The position numbers and the translations under genes are program-made. A stretch of DNA of 64,000 bases, from NCBI RefSeq assembly GCF_007995155.1, contig NZ_CP042593.1:3700001-3764000 (forward strand). The letters run 5' to 3'. Below the pieces are notes generated by a model. It saw nothing but the letters and a program-made list of their open reading frames with translations, was not told where the DNA came from and made no database searches. Source of the DNA: Cytobacillus dafuensis. GTDB taxonomy: Bacteria; Bacillota; Bacilli; Bacillales; Cytobacillaceae. Shown here piece by piece: positions 56,797 to 64,000 of the stretch; position 1 is the stretch's first letter; each line of letters opens with the position of its first letter.

Positions 56797-57603
56797 TTAT
56801 TCTCCATTGGTTGTCCTGCGCGAAAATCTTGGTATCCTTTTTTCAACAAAAGCGGACACACCTTCCGGAAAATCATAGGTATCTACAAAACTAGAAGTTC
56901 CTTTCCATAATTCAGGGACACTATTTACACATTGGCTTACCGACTTCTTTATAGAAAGTAATGAAGCTGGCGACTGAGATGCAACCAATTTTCCCATTCT
57001 AATTGCATAACGATCAAGATTATCCTCATTCACTAAATAATTGATCATTCCTAATCGGTATGCCTCCTCAGCTTTTAATACCCTACCAGTATAAACTAAA
57101 TCCTTGGCAAGGCTCGGTCCAATCAAATCAACTAGCCGCTGTGCGAATTTATTATTCAGTGTGATGCCCAATTTACCAACAGGAATTCCTAATTTTGATT
57201 TTTCCGAGCCTATTCTAAGATCACAGGCAAGTGCCAGCTCTAACCCTGCTCCCATTGCTGGGCCATTAATAACTCCGATTGTAGGGATTGGCAAATTTTC
57301 AAATGTTGAGATAGCCTCTTCCATAAGTACGAATGATTCTTCTGCTTCCTCTAATGTCATTTCATGAAATTCCTTAATATCCGATCCTGCTGTAAATTGT
57401 TCCCCCGCTCCTCGTAAAAGTACAACCTTGTTTTTCGGATTCTCTAATATCTCCCTTCCTACTTTTGACAAATGCCTCCACATTTTTGCTGTTAATGCAT
57501 TTCTTTTTTGTGGCCTGTGTATCGTGATGATCGCCAATCCAGCTGTTTCCTGAAGAATGATTTTTGCTTGTTCTTCTTCCATTCTCACAATATCTACTTT
57601 CAT
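56797..57603 (-). CDS. Crotonase-family protein (enoyl-CoA hydratase/isomerase), second copy
   Basis: A 268-residue crotonase-fold protein. The first catalytic Glu is kept in GAGLELALACDL, and the oxyanion-hole segment GSDIKEFHE is present. The second Glu is missing: the usual PE is replaced by IPVGKLGITL. It may therefore be an isomerase, a lyase or another crotonase-type enzyme and not a classical hydratase. Ribosome binding site AGGAGG. It has its own -24/-12 promoter. Confidence 0.85.
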   Translation of the reverse strand: MKVDIVRMEEEQAKIILQETAGLAIITIHRPQKRNALTAKMWRHLSKVGREILENPKNKVVLLRGAGEQFTAGSDIKEFHEMTLEEAEESFVLMEEAISTFENLPIPTIGVINGPAMGAGLELALACDLRIGSEKSKLGIPVGKLGITLNNKFAQRLVDLIGPSLAKDLVYTGRVLKAEEAYRLGMINYLVNEDNLDRYAIRMGKLVASQSPASLLSIKKSVSQCVNSVPELWKGTSSFVDTYDFPEGVSAFVEKRIPRFSRRTTNGE

Positions 57604-57673
57604 TAACTCTTCCTCCTATGCCCATTATTTTACTGCCATTTTTCCTAAAAGACATAAATTCAGAAGAATATAA

Positions 57674-57689
57674 TGCAAGTTTTATGCCA
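57674..57689 (-). promoter_or_regulatory. Sigma-54 promoter of the second crotonase gene
   Basis: Minus strand TGGCATAAAACTTGCA: -24 TGGCAT (57689-57684), 5-nt spacer, -12 TTGCA (57678-57674). Same boxes and spacing as the promoter at 55671, about 70 bp before the start codon. Repeat C3 lies directly upstream. Confidence 0.87.
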
Positions 57690-57710
57690 GCATTATTATT
57701 TTTAAATATT

Positions 57711-57924
57711 TTATCGCAGATTAACGGGCAGTAAGACCCCTCTTCAAGGTTGCGAGAGAATCAAAGAAACCTAAGTGGGGATCAACTGCCCGTAAAGACC
57801 CGACGACGGACACGATGTCCTAGTCAGGCGAAAGCCACAGGACGTGGCGTTTTGAGCGTGATTGGTTCAACTAACCATCAGTGGGGGATGAAAGAACCCC
57901 CCCACTGATGGAAGTTTCACTTTA
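57711..57924. repeat. Family C repeat, copy C3, inverted relative to C1/C2
   Basis: About 214 bp reading from TTATCGCAGATTAACGGGCA to GGAAGTTTCACTTTA. Hairpin 1 lacks module M in its loop (CCATCAGTGGGGG directly facing CCCCCCCACTGATGG), unlike C1 and C2. The middle segment matches C2 (GGACACGATG, CCTAGTCAGGCG, GCCACAGGACGTGGCG). Its terminal AATAAAG supplies the TAA stop of the adjacent regulator gene. Confidence 0.88.
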
Positions 57925-59292
57925 TTGAATTTGGTATTTTTTTATTTTGGCATAGAAGGATTTTCGGCTCATACCTAATTCTCGGATGGCCTCTGATTTA
58001 TTTTTGCTGCTTCTCACTACAAATTCGATATGCTCCTTTTCTGCATTTTCTAAGATCATATCCAGCCGATTCGTCATTTTCGGAGTTGAAATAGAATGAA
58101 CAGAAGGATTGGAGCTAGGCATGTAAAGAGGCTGGTCATTAAATAGATATTCAGGGAGATCTGTTGGGTCAAGATATGATTTAGTACAGACCGCAATCAT
58201 TCTTTCTAACACATTAACAAGTTCTCTTACGTTTCCAGGCCACTCATATTGTTTCATACGGGAGATGACTTCTTCGTCAATCCTTACATGTTTTCCATAC
58301 TTCAAACATAAATCATGCATGATATTATTTGTTAAAAATGCCAAATCCTCTTTCCTTTCACGGAGCGGTGGAATATGGATTGGGACAACATTAATCCGAT
58401 AAAATAAATCCTCTCTGAACTTGCCTTCTTTGATCATTTCTTTTAAGTTACGGTGAGTTGCACAAATGATTCTAACATCTAAGGGATTTAGTGTTGTACC
58501 GCCTACTTTTTGATATTGACGTTCTTGAATGACTCTAAGCAGCTTCGATTGAGCATTTAAAGACATTTCACCGATTTCATCTAGAAAAAGCGTCCCTCCA
58601 TTTGCCATTTCTAGAAGACCCTTTTTCCCCCCTTTTCTTGACCCTGTAAAGGAACCGTCTTCATATCCAAACATTTCACTTTCAAATAACGCATCTGGGA
58701 TTGATGCAATATTTATAGCAATATAAGGATTATTATTCCTTTTGCTAGCCTCATGAAGGGCGGTAGCAAAAATCTCCTTACCAACTCCGCTTTCACCGTA
58801 AAGGATTACCGTTGCATTCGTGTCAGCAACATTTTTTGTTAACTGAACTGATTTTTTCATTAGCTGTGAATGACTTTCGAGCTTAAAAAAGTTTCTTCTA
58901 TCCAATTGCTCTTTAAGTTTAGTAACGTCGCTTTTATACTTTGTTAATTCGTCCTCCATTTTTGTTAGCTCAGAAATGTCCTTCATGATTGTAACGACAC
59001 CAATCATCTCACCATTTTCAATTAATGGAGTTATGTTTGCACATACGTCTTTTTTGAGAGAATGTACGTAGCTGCAATCATTTATTCTCGGCTTGCCATC
59101 TTTTAAAACCTCTAAAATTCTTGAGTGTTCCTCGATCTGCTTTAATTTTTTTCCAATTATTTTTTTTGCGGGAACACCAAACTGTATAGAATAAGCCTTA
59201 TTTACGTAGACAATTGTACTGTCCATAATAATGACAATTACTGCATCATGAAGTGATTCTAAGATAGATAACAAATGCTTTTCTAATCTCAT
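57922..59292 (-). CDS. Sigma-54-dependent enhancer-binding regulator (PAS-AAA+-Fis HTH)
   Basis: A 456-residue activator. A PAS sensory domain spans about residues 8-110, a short coiled coil 110-132, the AAA+ domain about 140-370 with Walker A GESGVGKE (166-173) and Walker B GGTLFLDEIGEM, and a Fis-type HTH at the end (EAIRELGMSRKSFYAKIKKY). The sigma-54-contact loop reads GSFTGS (213-218) in place of the usual GAFTGA. It lies next to two -24/-12 promoters and is the obvious activator of both. The PAS domain suggests a small-molecule or acyl-CoA signal (inference). Ribosome binding site AAGGAG. Confidence 0.92.
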   Translation of the reverse strand: MRLEKHLLSILESLHDAVIVIIMDSTIVYVNKAYSIQFGVPAKKIIGKKLKQIEEHSRILEVLKDGKPRINDCSYVHSLKKDVCANITPLIENGEMIGVVTIMKDISELTKMEDELTKYKSDVTKLKEQLDRRNFFKLESHSQLMKKSVQLTKNVADTNATVILYGESGVGKEIFATALHEASKRNNNPYIAINIASIPDALFESEMFGYEDGSFTGSRKGGKKGLLEMANGGTLFLDEIGEMSLNAQSKLLRVIQERQYQKVGGTTLNPLDVRIICATHRNLKEMIKEGKFREDLFYRINVVPIHIPPLRERKEDLAFLTNNIMHDLCLKYGKHVRIDEEVISRMKQYEWPGNVRELVNVLERMIAVCTKSYLDPTDLPEYLFNDQPLYMPSSNPSVHSISTPKMTNRLDMILENAEKEHIEFVVRSSKNKSEAIRELGMSRKSFYAKIKKYQIQ

Positions 59293-59361
59293 TCGATCTA
59301 CTCCTTAAATTCAAAAATTGTCTTCATATCTGCTTTCAAGAAATTAAATTTCCCCATCATC

Positions 59362-60411
59362 CTATTCAAAATAAAAAAAGCTATTAACATATTCATTGCT
59401 TACATTATTCAATGAATCAGGATTCCACTTAGGGGAATGGTCTTTATCTACTAATACAGCTCTTACTCCCTCATGGAAATCATTTGTATGTAAAAAGTTT
59501 TGAGCAAGTATTACATCCGTTTCAAAGCTCTCCTCCAAAGTGTACTCAATTCCTCTTTGAATTAATTCTAATGTGACTTTTAGAGAAGTCGGGGATTTCT
59601 GCAGCAGTAAACTTCTCGTTTCTTCCGCCCATTTATCACCTTTTTCTATAGCCTCATCTAAAGATTCGATAATCTCTTCCATGGATTTGTATTGAAAATG
59701 CTGATTAATCCTCTTTTCATCTATTGAAAAGGATACCTGCTCCTGTTTCATACAAATACTTTCTAAAAAAGAAGTGAGAGGTTCTTCTACTGTCCCTTTT
59801 CTCCAACTGAAGCTTCTTATATAATCCTCCACTTTATATAAGTCCGAACTCATTAGATAATAATTCGCTGCATTTGTGTAAAGGATATCTCCTGTAGTCA
59901 AGACCTTAGCAGTCAAAGCTAGATAAGTACCAATTTTTCCAGGCATTTGATTAAGAAAATAACTTGCACCCACATCAGGAAAAAAACCAATATTCATTTC
60001 AGGCATGGCCCATTTTGTTCTTTCCGTCATAATTCTAAATTTAGCTCCTATTGAAAGGCCCACACCACCGCCCATAACAACCCCATCCATAAAAGCAAGA
60101 ATTGGCTTAGGGTATTCATGAACGAGTAAATCCATCTTGTATTCTGTTGAAAAATACTCCTTAAAAAATGTGCTCGACTTATTTATTTTAGCCATCTCAC
60201 ATATGGAACGAATATCCCCGCCCGAACAAAAAGCCTTTTCAATTTGGCTTTTGATGCAAACGAGCGCAATGCTTTCGTTTTCTGACCATTCTTTTAGTTT
60301 GTTATAAATATCCGTTACCATTTGCAGTGATAATGCATTTAATGCTCTAGGACGATTTAATATGACCCAGCCTGTACCTGAAGACTCTTGAAATATTACA
60401 TCCTTATCCAT
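59362..60411 (-). CDS. 3-Hydroxyisobutyryl-CoA hydrolase-like protein
   Basis: A 349-residue crotonase-superfamily member of the HIBCH branch, which releases 3-hydroxyisobutyrate in valine breakdown. Family blocks: NALSLQMV, AFCSGGDIRSI, DGVVMGGGVGLSIGAKFRI, WAMPEMNIGFFPDVGASYFL, and a C-terminal SPTSLKVTLELI. It lies 70 bp upstream of the regulator gene in the same direction, so they may be cotranscribed. An extended -10 TGCTATAAT lies about 55 bp upstream (60471-60463). Confidence 0.87.
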   Translation of the reverse strand: MDKDVIFQESSGTGWVILNRPRALNALSLQMVTDIYNKLKEWSENESIALVCIKSQIEKAFCSGGDIRSICEMAKINKSSTFFKEYFSTEYKMDLLVHEYPKPILAFMDGVVMGGGVGLSIGAKFRIMTERTKWAMPEMNIGFFPDVGASYFLNQMPGKIGTYLALTAKVLTTGDILYTNAANYYLMSSDLYKVEDYIRSFSWRKGTVEEPLTSFLESICMKQEQVSFSIDEKRINQHFQYKSMEEIIESLDEAIEKGDKWAEETRSLLLQKSPTSLKVTLELIQRGIEYTLEESFETDVILAQNFLHTNDFHEGVRAVLVDKDHSPKWNPDSLNNVSNEYVNSFFYFE

Positions 60412-60462
60412 TGTACAAACCTCCTGTAATTTTAATATAACGAATATTCAGTCACTATTTCG

Positions 60463-60471
60463 ATTATAGCA
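60463..60471 (-). promoter_or_regulatory. Extended -10 promoter of the HIBCH-like gene
   Basis: Minus strand TGCTATAAT. No good -35 hexamer. It would place this gene and the regulator under SigA, not sigma-54. Confidence 0.5.
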
Positions 60472-60542
60472 TAGTGTATTTTCCGAAATATGAAAAGTAT
60501 ATTTTTAACGTATTAATAATAGGAATAAAATTAAAGCTTAAC

Positions 60543-60571
60543 AAAAAAAAACGCATTAAACATAATGCGTT
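60543..60571 (-). terminator. Terminator of trmB
   Basis: AACGCATT / AATGCGTT with a 6-nt loop and a run of eight or more T residues on the minus strand. Confidence 0.92.
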
Positions 60572-60583
60572 CTCTACTGTCAC

Positions 60584-61222
60584 TTATTTAAATTGAACCT
60601 CGCATCGATAAATACGATTGCCCTTGTTTGAAAACTTCTCTTCATATTCAGTCATAATATTTCCTTCAAAATCACTATTATGAAGATCTAAACTCACATA
60701 TTTTAGCAGCATTCCATATTCAGAAAAACTCATAAGAGAAAATTCAAATAAACCTTGATTATCGGTCTTAAAATGTATTTCCCCATTATCGATAAGAATA
60801 TCCTCATATATATTCAAGAAATGCTTAAAAGTTAATCTCCTCTTTGCATGGCGAGTCTTTGGCCAAGGATCAGAGAAGTTTAAATAAACTCGATCCACTT
60901 CCCCTTTTTCAAAAAACTCTCGTAAATCTTCTGCATTAACATTCATTAGCTTAATATTAGGGATTTCTTCCTCAATAATCTTATCAAGTGCCGTTACAAT
61001 AATACTGTCCTGTAATTCAATGCCAATATAATTAATATCAGGATTAGCTTTAGCCATACCTGTCAAAAAGCGGCCTTTACCTGTTCCTATCTCTATATGA
61101 AGGGGTTGCTTCTTCTCAAAAACATCATGCCATTTCCCTTTGAATTGATCAGGTGAAGCTATTACATATTGCGGGTAGTCGGCAAGTTTTTCCTTAGCCC
61201 ATGGCTTATTCCGTTGTCGCAT
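60584..61222 (-). CDS. trmB: tRNA (guanine-N7-)-methyltransferase
   Basis: A 212-residue SAM-dependent enzyme forming m7G46 in tRNA. The SAM site is in [16 protein letters not shown]; the catalytic/tRNA-binding block is [24 protein letters not shown], diagnostic of TrmB. The start at 61222 (MRQRNKPWA) has TTAGGAG upstream; GTG at 61231 is within that site. Matches ytmQ at the same place in B. subtilis. Confidence 0.96.
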   Translation of the reverse strand: MRQRNKPWAKEKLADYPQYVIASPDQFKGKWHDVFEKKQPLHIEIGTGKGRFLTGMAKANPDINYIGIELQDSIIVTALDKIIEEEIPNIKLMNVNAEDLREFFEKGEVDRVYLNFSDPWPKTRHAKRRLTFKHFLNIYEDILIDNGEIHFKTDNQGLFEFSLMSFSEYGMLLKYVSLDLHNSDFEGNIMTEYEEKFSNKGNRIYRCEVQFK

Positions 61223-61393
61223 GCTTGACACTCCTAAAAATTAATATCAGTTCAAACAATATCATGCAAATACTATAGATGGCAACTATGAAAAATATTT
61301 AGTCTTGCAGCGATGAAGCTGCCAAAGTATTAGCTGTAAAGTTTATTTTCAAATCTCATTATTTTATTTGTAAGCATAGGTCATGCATAAATG

Positions 61394-61433
61394 AAAAAAG
61401 GAATTCACAACCTAGATATGAATTCCTTTTTTT
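61394..61433. terminator. Bidirectional hairpin before ytzH
   Basis: AAAAAAGGAATTCA / TGAATTCCTTTTTTT with an 11-nt loop. It lies 36 bp upstream of the ytzH start on the plus strand and between ytzH and trmB, so it may attenuate ytzH or stop antisense read-through from ytmP. Confidence 0.75.
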
Positions 61434-61469
61434 CTACCTTAATAAAAGGAGAAAGGTGGCACCTCTATT

Positions 61470-61748
61470 ATGCCAATTAGTCATCAAGATAAATTAAACT
61501 TATTAAAAGATATATTAAACAACCATCAAATGGATTGTTGTGGATCAGTTTCAGAATGTGAACAATTAAAACGGTTAGTCAAATCGTTAATGGTTCATCC
61601 AAGCTTGGATGAACATGCACAATCAATATTAGAAGAAATATATAAATACAGTCAACATGGAATTAATTCCGTTCATTTGGATAATCATATTGAATCCCAT
61701 CAGAATGAACTTACACAATGGGTCAGTGATATTAATCAGTTCACTTAA
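61470..61748 (+). CDS. ytzH: YtzH-like small protein
   Basis: A 92-residue acidic, helical, soluble protein of the YtzH family: MPISHQDKLNLLKDILNNH, CCGSVSECEQLKRLVKSL and QSILEEIYKYSQHGIN. A Cys-Cys pair and a further Cys lie at residues about 23-30. Function unknown; conserved in Bacillaceae beside ytmP. Its stop codon overlaps that of the convergent ytmP (shared TTAA). Confidence 0.85.
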   Translation: MPISHQDKLNLLKDILNNHQMDCCGSVSECEQLKRLVKSLMVHPSLDEHAQSILEEIYKYSQHGINSVHLDNHIESHQNELTQWVSDINQFT

Positions 61749-62524
61749 TGATCATGAATTTCATTTAAAAATCCAAGTAGCTTTTTCATTTCCTGAAAAC
61801 GAAGCTTATTTTTATGCCACTGAATTGAATTTAATGTTAGAGCAATCACATACCATTTCATCCTAAGAATTAAATCTTTAGTAAGTGTTCGTCCATATCG
61901 CTCAACCCAATCAGACCACTCATCTTTTGGAATATACCAATATAAAACACTTCCAAGATCGATGGCAGGATCTCCAATCATTGCCCCATCCCAGTCAATT
62001 AAGTACAGCTGGTTGTTTTCAGTGAGAAGCCAGTTGTTATGATTAACATCACAATGGCATACGGTTTTTTCATCACAGCGTATATTCAATATTTCTTTTC
62101 TGAGAAATTCAATTGAATGAATCACTGTCTGATCCTGCTTTAGATCCCCATCAAGTTGCTCTTCAATGATGCGAAGCAGCATTTCAGGGGCAAGCGGAGA
62201 CTTCCCCAATCTCTTAAGCATGCCTAGCAATGGCTTTGAACTATGGATTTTCTTGAGCAACTTTGCCACACGTTCATTATTCATTTCCGCATGATTCAGT
62301 TCTCTTCCATTAAGCCATTGCTGGGCGGTTATGACGTCACCGTTTTCTAGTCTTTTTGTCCAAACAAGCTTAGGAACAATTCCCTCTGCGGATAACACTG
62401 CAAGAAAAGGAGACGAATTCCTTTTTAGGAACAGTCTTTGCTCTTCGTGCTTAGCAAAAAAAGCCTCTCCCGTCGCACCACCAGCAGGAACGATTTCCCA
62501 TTCTTGTCCTAATAAATGTTTCAA
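61745..62524 (-). CDS. ytmP: Phosphotransferase-family protein YtmP
   Basis: A 259-residue aminoglycoside/choline-kinase fold protein. The Brenner-type catalytic loop reads VCHCDVNHNNWLL and the metal-binding segment LIDWDGAMIGDPAIDLG. The natural substrate is unknown; resistance activity is not implied. The start is TTG at 62524 with AGGTGAA upstream. It lies between amyX and ytzH as in B. subtilis. Confidence 0.88.
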   Translation of the reverse strand: MKHLLGQEWEIVPAGGATGEAFFAKHEEQRLFLKRNSSPFLAVLSAEGIVPKLVWTKRLENGDVITAQQWLNGRELNHAEMNNERVAKLLKKIHSSKPLLGMLKRLGKSPLAPEMLLRIIEEQLDGDLKQDQTVIHSIEFLRKEILNIRCDEKTVCHCDVNHNNWLLTENNQLYLIDWDGAMIGDPAIDLGSVLYWYIPKDEWSDWVERYGRTLTKDLILRMKWYVIALTLNSIQWHKNKLRFQEMKKLLGFLNEIHDH

Positions 62525-62938
62525 AATTGTTCACCTGCAATTTAGTAAGCCATTTATGCTAACAGCTATTATAAAAGCGTACAATCCCCTCTTGATGATA
62601 AACATAAAGGCTACCAACTGCATTCATAGTAAGCAGAGATTTTTTCCTGCTCAAACTACCAGATGATGATAGTTACCTTGCCTATAATTACAGTTTATGA
62701 AATATGGTAGCGTGAGTACGCCAAATGGAAACAGAAGGCGGACTCAATGAAAAGCCCACCAAAAAAAATGTATTGTTAGAAAAGCGCAATCTGTAAAAGA
62801 ATATCAAGGTTAATAAAAGAAAAAAAGCTATTGATGCAAGTTCCTCACAATAGCTATCATTATAAATTTTATCTCTTACTAGCTTTTTTCGTCAAGCTTA
62901 TTTATTTTGGTTATTTAAACAGACTCGTAAAATCTCTT
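62525..62938. other. Intergenic region between ytmP and amyX
   Basis: 414 bp with no supported gene. It holds the amyX terminator at its right side. A short AGAAAAGCGCAA at about 62780 recalls the family B end but is too short to assign. Confidence 0.5.
62819..62855 (-). terminator. Terminator of amyX
   Basis: AGCTATTG / CAATAGCT with a 14-nt loop, then seven T residues on the minus strand. Confidence 0.85.
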
Positions 62939-64000
62939 TTATTTACATACTAAAACATAAGAGGAAATTGGCGTGAGTAAAAGGGAATATTCATAAACAA
63001 ATCGAATTGGAGTGGTTCCAGCTTTCTGATCATCTGCAAGCACCTCCCATTTCCCCTTAGGTATCATGACAGTTTGTTCTTTTTGAGCAGGATTGAATAG
63101 GACCATAATCCGATTCCAGGGACCAAGATTTCTTACATCTTCAATAATAAAGCCAATAACGGGCTTTTCAGTGGAGAGGAACGTTAAATGCTTCCTTATT
63201 TCTTCAGAAGTGGAAAACCGAAAAGCTTTATGGTCCATTCTTATCCTAATTATCCCTTTAATATAATTTACATTTTCAGAATATCGAGCTTTTCGATCCC
63301 AATCTAAACGGTTTATTTCATCAGATGCCCGATAGCTGTTGCCTATTCCTTCTTTTGTCCGGAAAAACTCTTGGCCGCTATGCAAAAAGGGAATTCCTTG
63401 TGCTAGCAGTACCATCACTGTTGCAAGACGATGCTGACGCTTTTTTATTTTCTCTTCCAACGTAGATGAACAAACAATTAATTTATCCCATAATGTATGG
63501 TTATCATGTGACTCCACATAATTAACGGATTGGACCGGTGATAGAAAGAGTCCTCTTTCTTTCTTTTCTAATCCGATGCTGCCCGCAAGAACCTGCTTAG
63601 CTGCCTCATAATAATGTTCATTCCCTAGAGCATACCCCTTATCATATAAATTAAATGTACTTCCCTTTATCGTATCCCTAAACCAATCATTAAAATGTCC
63701 GATTCTCGGCAGATGCTCATGATTGCTGATATTCGCCTTTTGATTTCCCGGAATGGGTGTATTCAAATCCCATCCTTCGCCAATAATAATGGCTGTTCGA
63801 TCTACTGAATCAACCGCTTCACGAACTTTATTCATCGTCTCGATGTCCAGGATACCCATTAAATCGAAGCGAAATCCATCTATTTGATACTCCTTAAGCC
63901 AAAACTTAACCGAATCAATAATAAATTTTCTTGCCATTAATCGTTCTGAAGCAAAATCATTTCCAACACCTGTTCCATTTGAAGGCATTCCAAACTCATC
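62939..64000 (-). CDS. amyX: Type I pullulanase, C-terminal part (runs off window)
   Basis: The frame is open to the right edge; the visible part ends in a normal stop at 62939. It is a GH13 debranching enzyme cutting alpha-1,6 links of pullulan and glycogen-type glucans. The catalytic Asp is in IDGFRFDLMG, the acid/base Glu in IIGEGWDLNTP and the transition-state Asp in YVESHDNHTLWD; FLHSGQEFFRTK and NSYRASDEINRLDW follow. The segment before the first internal Met (DEFG, then MPSNGTGVGND) shows the gene continues upstream beyond the window. Confidence 0.93.
   Translation of the reverse strand, partial: DEFGMPSNGTGVGNDFASERLMARKFIIDSVKFWLKEYQIDGFRFDLMGILDIETMNKVREAVDSVDRTAIIIGEGWDLNTPIPGNQKANISNHEHLPRIGHFNDWFRDTIKGSTFNLYDKGYALGNEHYYEAAKQVLAGSIGLEKKERGLFLSPVQSVNYVESHDNHTLWDKLIVCSSTLEEKIKKRQHRLATVMVLLAQGIPFLHSGQEFFRTKEGIGNSYRASDEINRLDWDRKARYSENVNYIKGIIRIRMDHKAFRFSTSEEIRKHLTFLSTEKPVIGFIIEDVRNLGPWNRIMVLFNPAQKEQTVMIPKGKWEVLADDQKAGTTPIRFVYEYSLLLTPISSYVLVCK

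Overview
The window is a piece of a low-GC Bacillaceae chromosome. A sporulation gene (alpha/beta SASP with a SigG-type promoter), EzrA, CcpA, a bacilliredoxin, a MotPS stator and a Tyr T-box all point to a Bacillus-type spore former. Gene order follows the B. subtilis segment ytcJ-ytcI-sspA-thiI-nifZ ... amyX closely. Species cannot be named from the sequence.

Layout. Positions 1-6.6 kb hold a ytcJ-type amidohydrolase end, an acyl-CoA synthetase (ytcI), sspA, thiI/nifZ (tRNA 4-thiouridine pair) and brnQ. Positions 6.6-16.6 kb hold ezrA, hisJ, refZ, a free-methionine sulfoxide reductase, methionine gamma-lyase, the diguanylate cyclase dgcP, an anchored unknown protein, rpsD with its leader, and a small unknown gene behind a riboswitch-like leader. 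Positions 16.8-28.3 kb hold T-box-controlled tyrS, a class A PBP, acsA facing acuABC (acetyl-CoA synthetase and its acetylation control) and motPS. Positions 28.7-47.2 kb hold ccpA, aroA, an FtsA-like gene with a repeated C-terminus, ytxGHJ, a M29 peptidase, murC, a nicotinate phosphoribosyltransferase, sftA, ytpQ, ytpP, a lipoprotein, a DUF84 NTPase, a M42 peptidase and ytzB. Positions 60.5-64 kb return to the backbone with trmB, ytzH, ytmP and the C-terminal part of amyX.

The main accessory region is 47.6-60.4 kb, an acyl-CoA catabolic island between ytzB and trmB. A seven-gene run (enoyl-CoA hydratase, 3-hydroxyacyl-CoA dehydrogenase, acyl-CoA ligase, acyl-CoA dehydrogenase, hydrolase, permease, aldehyde dehydrogenase) and a separate crotonase each start at an excellent sigma-54 (-24/-12) promoter. 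A PAS/AAA+/Fis enhancer-binding regulator is encoded beside them, and TGTTTC...GAAACA palindromes lie in the first promoter's upstream region.

The intergenic regions carry four families of short interspersed repeats: A (about 245 bp, MITE-like, terminal inverted repeats, two copies with 8-9 bp target duplications), B (about 140-275 bp), C (about 215-280 bp) and D (about 117 bp). Families B and C share an internal palindromic module and look like mosaics. One A copy sits in the U-tract of the tyrS T-box terminator, and several B/C copies abut stop codons. No transposase, tRNA, rRNA or CRISPR array was seen.
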